64,000 nt of DNA from Thozetella sp. PMI_491. Its lineage: Eukaryota; Ascomycota; Sordariomycetes; Chaetosphaeriales; Chaetosphaeriaceae. The stretch covers positions 318,318 through 382,317 of the forward strand of contig MU270081.1 of assembly GCA_021432635.1 (NCBI GenBank). Direction: 5' to 3'. Positions 59,497 through 64,000 of this stretch are shown in pieces. The position numbers and the translations under genes were made by a program. Under the pieces are notes generated by a model, which was not told the DNA's origin, searched no databases, and was given only the letters and a program-made list of their open reading frames with translations. Each line of letters begins with the position of its first letter. Position 1 is the first letter of the stretch.

Positions 59497-61386
59497 ATGG
59501 CAACCCAGCTCACGCACTTGCTCCTGGCCGCCTCAGGCCTCGCGGGCACCGCCGTCGCGGCGACTGTTCGGACCTCGAGCCCGCTGATGGGATGGAACTC
59601 GTATAACTATTACGACTGCTCTCCCAGCGAGACCATCATGCAGACCAACGCCCAGGGGCTCGTCAGTCTTGGCCTGGACAAGCTAGGGTACAAGTGGGTG
59701 ACGACCGACTGCGGATGGAATGCGAACTATCGCGACTCGTCCGGACAGTTGGTCTGGAACCCGTCCCTCTTTCCTTCTGGCGGTAAAGCCTTGGGTGACT
59801 ACATCCACAACCTGGGCCTCAAGTTCGGCGTTTACTCGGGCGGCGGGTACTACCAATGCGGCTCGACGAACCAGCCAGGGTCCCTGAGTAAGTCTCGCGA
59901 GTCCACCGGCCGACCGAGATGCCTAACCTGTGGCGGGTAGACCACGAGCAGACGGACGCCAACAGCTTCGCGAGCTGGGGTGCGGATTCACTAAAGTAAA
60001 AATTGCGATTTTGTCCCAAAGCAGTCAGGACGAGCCGATACTGACCAAATTCTTAACGTAGGTACGACAACTGCTACTCTGTTTCCAACACGACCATGGC
60101 AGACTACTCATCCGCCGCTGGAACGTCCACCCGGTTCCAAACCATGGCTAGCGCCCTGAACGCGGCCGCAAGGGACATTGTCTTCCAAGTATGCCAGTGG
60201 GGCGTTGGCGAGGATATCGGTACCTGGTAAGAGGGCTCCAGAGCCGCTGCTGCTTGAATGGCCCTGACACGGAGCTCTAGGGCATCTGCCATTGCCGACT
60301 CTTGGCGCGTCAGCAACGATATCCAAAGAAACTGGAAGAGCATATGGCGAATCACGAATGAGGTGATACCTTACTACAAGCATACCAAGGTTGGGGCCTA
60401 TCCGGACATGGACATGCTTATGTGAGAGACGCCCCCAACCCAGTGCCGTCCTGCACACCCAAGCTGACCCACAAACGCGTAGCGTCGGGCTCAAGACTCT
60501 GTCCTACGAGGAGGAGAGATTCCACTTCGGCATGTGGGCCATCAGCAAGTCGCCCCTAATCTTCGGAGCTCCAGCTAGCACGTCCTTGACGCCGTCCCAG
60601 TCCCTCCAGATCCTGAGCAACACCGAGGTGATCGCACTCAACCAAGACTCTCTTGGCGAGCAGGCCCGGCTTGTCCGGCGCTATACCGAGGAGGAGTGGG
60701 ATGTTTTCGCCGGCAATCTTTCAGGCTCGCGGCTCATCGTGGGCCTCGCCAACTGGAAGAACAGCAGCTCGACTGTCTCCGTGAACCTGGCTTCGGTGCT
60801 GGGCATTTCGTCCGCGACGGCCCGTAATGTCTGGGGCGCTAGCAATCTTGGCACCATCTCCGGCACTTACACCACGACCCTCGCCGGCCACCAGCTCCAA
60901 CTCCTGGTGCTCTCGAACATCGTCAAGTCGAGCACCACTCCCAAGTCCGTGGGGTACTACACGGCGACCGGCGCCACGCTCTCCGGCGCTGCGACCAAGA
61001 CGACCTGCGGGAGCGGCCAGTGCCTCCCGTCCGGCACCAAGGTCGGCTACATCGGCACGGGATCATCCGCAGCGGCCGTCACCTTTAGCGGTGTAAAGGC
61101 CACCACCTCCGGAACCAAGCTGGTAGGTGTTGATTTTATCAACTACGACGTCGCGCTCGACAGCGCGTGGTCCGACGGCACCAACTCACGCAACATGACC
61201 ATCTCTGTGAACGGCGGCACGGCGAAGCGCTGGGCGTTCCCAATCTCCGGTGGCAACTGGTACGAGACGGGCCGGCTGCAGATCGAGGTGGGTGGGTTCC
61301 AGGCGGGAGACAACACCGTGGTGTTTCGTGCAGCCACCACGGGCACCTACGCCCCAGACCTCGTTGGGTTTGAGGTCTTTGAATAA
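59497..61386 (+). CDS. secreted alpha-galactosidase (GH27)
   Basis: Five exons (59497-59887, 59941-59995, 60062-60226, 60281-60421, 60483-61386) give 551 aa. A signal peptide (MATQLTHLLLAASGLAG) precedes TSSPLMGWNSYNYYDC, then TTDCGW and LKFGVYSGGGY. The nucleophile is in LKYDNCY, formed across a splice junction, and the acid/base Asp is in YPDMDML. FHFGMWAISKSPL and ALNQDSLGEQ complete the GH27 barrel. A C-terminal half of about 150 residues (from SVGYYTATGATLSG to VGFEVFE) looks like a beta-sandwich carbohydrate-binding domain. The enzyme removes terminal alpha-galactose from galactomannan and raffinose-type sugars outside the cell. In-frame Met codons exist upstream (to 59356), but only 59497 starts with a signal peptide. 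Confidence 0.94.
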
Positions 61387-61470
61387 CTAAGCAGGGACCT
61401 GTGTCTGAAAGTGCCTGTGGAATGTACTTGAAATTCATTAGGGTATTCTCATATAAAAGGCAATAATTAT

Positions 61471-63135
61471 TCATACAGGCGAATCCCACTCCCTCGGCCT
61501 TGATGGTTCAACTTCCGTCCCCGAGCTTTCTGCACCGTGCTGGCTTCCGCTCGCCTCCCCCCAACTGACGCGCCGACCGGCTTCCTTCCCCTCGCTTGCC
61601 CTGAGGATTTTCTCCTCGTCGCTCTCTTCGGCCCCATGCTGGGGCTGGACAGACATGGACCGCGCGTTGCTCGGGGTGAGCTCGATCACTTTGTGGCGCG
61701 GCGCTCTCAACTCCCGGATGCACTCCTTGAAGATACGCCAGCTTGTGACAAAAAAGATGATGCCGTTCCAGACGCCCTGCAGGGGCAGGACAGTAGCGGT
61801 GGCTAGGTTGTACTGGTAGGGACTATTGCTATTGGAAACGAGCGAGTAGATCCGGTTGATGCTGCTGGGAATCCACGTCACTAGCACCGAGACGCCAAAC
61901 AAGACGCTCGTGCGGAGGTAAGCGCGCTTTACGGGGTCCACGACTGCAAAGCGGTCGAGTACTCTGTGCACAGAAGCAGCAGCGCGCTTAGATCTCGTCC
62001 GCTTTACCGTTGGTTCCGCTGGTGACGATGAGATAGTGGTCTCGACCCGGGGACGTTTGTCGGCGGGGCGGACAGAGGCGCTATTGGTGATCGGAGGAAG
62101 ATGTGCTGCTTCGGGCCGGATCACATCCGGCAGAGGCGGGCCGGGAATGCTACCGCCATGCGTGTCTTCGACATGCACGTTGACCTCGGTGAGGATGTTG
62201 ACAGTGCCTTCTACATGCTCCTGACCCGGAATCGAGACCCACTCGCTCCCGTGCGATGACAACCTCGAGCGCTGGGTGATCATGGGGGATGTATACGTCT
62301 CCCGCCGACTCCTGCTCACCTCCGTTTCGTTCGCGGAATAGCTGATCATCCCCCTCACATGTCTGTTTTCCTTGCCAGACCCCGTGACCTGATGGAGTCG
62401 GTTTCGGACCCGAAAGACATAGGTGCCCACGCCGATATATATCACCACGGAGGCGAGGATGCAGATCCATATCAACATGTAGTAGCTGTAGATGCGCAGT
62501 GGGCCCCAGTCTGAGGTGATCCAGCACCAGAGCTGAGCATGTGTTAGCAATGTGGCCCTTTATCCCAACCCCCCCGAGGGGTGGGAATGAGCGGATCCGA
62601 GGAAACATACCCCAGCGTTCCCGTACACTGGTGTCTTGTTGGGGTCGCGCAGCTGAAGACATATCAGGGCGATTACGAAGGGACCGCCATAACACAGCAA
62701 GCAGTACAGCCAGCCCCGCTTCTTAATCGTGGCTGGCTTCGTCTTGGTGAAGAAGATCAGGAGGACGTTGATGGCCATGGCCAGTGCCCACCAGGGATCT
62801 GACTGTATGAAGCTGCCCAGGCCGGGGCTGTTAGCTTGTCTGCAGCACTGCACGTCGCGCGGAAGACGGAGCACTCACAACTCGAACATGAACCCCTGGG
62901 CCTGGCAGAGCGAGCTCGCCTCGCCCTTGAACAGTCCATCATAGGCTATGACACTGCCGGCAGAGGCGCCGGCGTTGGCGATGGAGGCAAAGACAATGAA
63001 AGTGTTCGGGACGGTCCGCATGCGCGGGAAGAAGCCATAGGCTAGGAAGACAAGCGAGACGGATACAAGAGACAGACTCCCGCCGAGCCTCTCGAGTATC
63101 ACCAGGGTCTTGATCTGCTGGTCGTTGAAGCTCAT
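61471..63135 (-). CDS. seven-transmembrane receptor, cAMP-receptor-like fungal GPCR
   Basis: At least three exons: the first from 63135, a middle one around 62840-62607, and the last near 62535-61471. The N-terminus MSFNDQQIKTLVILERLGGSLSLVSVSLVFLAYGFF holds TM1, followed by RTVPNTFIVFASIANAGAS (TM2) and CQAQGFMFEL (start of TM3). Then come WWALAMAINVLL, LYCLLCYGGPFVIAL, LWCWITSDWGPLRIYSYY and a helix to YIGVGTYVF. A long third cytoplasmic loop of about 150 residues with basic and Ser-rich parts leads to the last two helices (TSVLFGVSVLVTWIPSSINRIYSL; ATVLPLQGVWNGIIFFVTS) and an acidic tail. The WCWI motif and LPLQGxWN are typical of the Dictyostelium cAR-like class of fungal receptors thought to signal through heterotrimeric G proteins. 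The ligand is unknown. Confidence 0.88.
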
Positions 63136-64000
63136 CGCACCTTGGAATGGGGCTCCGGGGGCGGAGCCGGCAGAGACGTTTGTTTAGCAGGAGGCCGGTA
63201 CCGAGAGGCTCGGTGGTACTCTCGGCATTCTGCGAGGCGTACTTCGCTCGAGAGTAGGTCAAGAGTTGTGCGGGGCGAGTGTAACCGGTCTCATGGGGAG
63301 AGGCGAGGGAGAGACGATATAGCCAGTATATTAAGTGCTCATGTGTGGGACATACTCCGTCCGAAGCGACCCAGGGTGGACGGACTCGCCCGCAAGGGCG
63401 GATATGTATGTATTGACTGGGGCGTACCGACTAAACCGCCTTGTGCGGGCCAATCACGGCGGGCCCCTGGCGGCGCGGAGGGAAACGGGGGCCCGGAAGT
63501 GGCTGACGCCAAAGTCTATCAAGACGAGAGGAGGAACCGAACCGAGCCCAGCACGTCACTAGAGAAGGATCGCGATAAACACGGCGGAAGAGTCGGCGCG
63601 AGCAGCGGAATCGCGAGAAGAAAGAGTAAGCTCGGGGAGCCACGAGCCCTCGCCATGGCCACGGGGCTGACCTGGCCTCAGGAGACTTGCTTACTTTATT
63701 TTGGAGCCAACTAGCAAGCTCCAAGATGGCGCGCTTCGATTGGCCTATGGCCAAGGACCTTGCATGTGGGATGCAAGACCGGCGAGGTCTACTCTGGTGC
63801 ATACCTAACCACCGTACAAAGAGGTGCGGCTGGCCGGAAAGTCGTCTTGATAGGACCCCGAGCTGCAATGATTACCTGTCGCATTGCCCATGCAACCTCG
63901 ATCTGTAGCCCTAGGGGAGGTGGCGGGGTGTGCTCGTCTAGGGTACTGGAGCCAGACCGCTCTGCCTTTCTGCCTTTCTGCCTTTCTGCCTTTCTACCTG
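63136..64000. other. upstream region of the receptor gene, right edge
   Basis: No gene was recognised; open frames are short and overlapping. It ends in a pyrimidine-rich tandem repeat. Confidence 0.45.
63962..64000. repeat. octamer microsatellite (CTGCCTTT)n at the right edge
   Basis: The octamer CTGCCTTT is repeated a little over four times with a final variation (CTACC). The array reaches the window end and may continue beyond it. Confidence 0.85.

Overview
The window is nuclear DNA of a filamentous ascomycete (Pezizomycotina, most likely a Sordariomycete; class-level placement is inference). The evidence is genes split by short 50-75 nt GT-AG introns, typical fungal families (GH72/X8 cell-wall transglycosidase, PTH11-like receptor, class V chitinase, BBE oxidases, DHA2 transporters) and intron-containing tRNA-Tyr genes. 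I spliced most genes by hand; wherever I give an exon list the exon lengths sum to a multiple of three and the family motifs stay in frame.

Layout: 0-7 kb holds a likely C-terminal gene fragment, a mitochondrial-carrier-type protein, a GPI-anchored beta-1,3-glucanosyltransferase and a small secreted protein. 7-16.3 kb holds a FAD monooxygenase/MFS pair, a secreted FAD-linked oxidase with an extraordinary glycosylation-rich insert, and a GH45-like protein. 16.3-19.9 kb is gene-poor. 19.9-35.2 kb is an accessory stretch: a bZIP-like regulator, an APH-type kinase, a membrane-anchored carboxylesterase, a secreted protein made almost entirely of 16 copies of an RDPDGV repeat, a full ABCC transporter and a PTH11-like receptor.

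35.7-48.2 kb (possibly to 50.5 kb) is a terpenoid biosynthetic gene cluster. A flavin monooxygenase and a cytochrome P450 lie on the minus strand. They face a chimeric terpene cyclase/prenyltransferase of the fusicoccadiene-synthase type, a DHA2 efflux pump and one or two alpha/beta hydrolases on the plus strand. The prenyltransferase half should make the long prenyl diphosphate, the cyclase half should fold it into a di- or sesterterpene, the P450 and FMO could oxidise it, the hydrolases could trim esters and the MFS pump could export the product. Two tandemly duplicated tRNA-Tyr genes sit inside the cluster. The cyclase gene is intact only if a GC-AG intron is removed inside its aspartate-rich metal-binding motif.

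51-64 kb is more GC-rich and looks like ordinary core genome: an unknown PY-motif protein, an ABM-type dimeric-barrel protein, a GH18 chitinase, a GH27 alpha-galactosidase and a seven-transmembrane receptor.

The best candidates for something undescribed are the terpenoid cluster (product unknown) and the DPDGV-repeat secreted protein.
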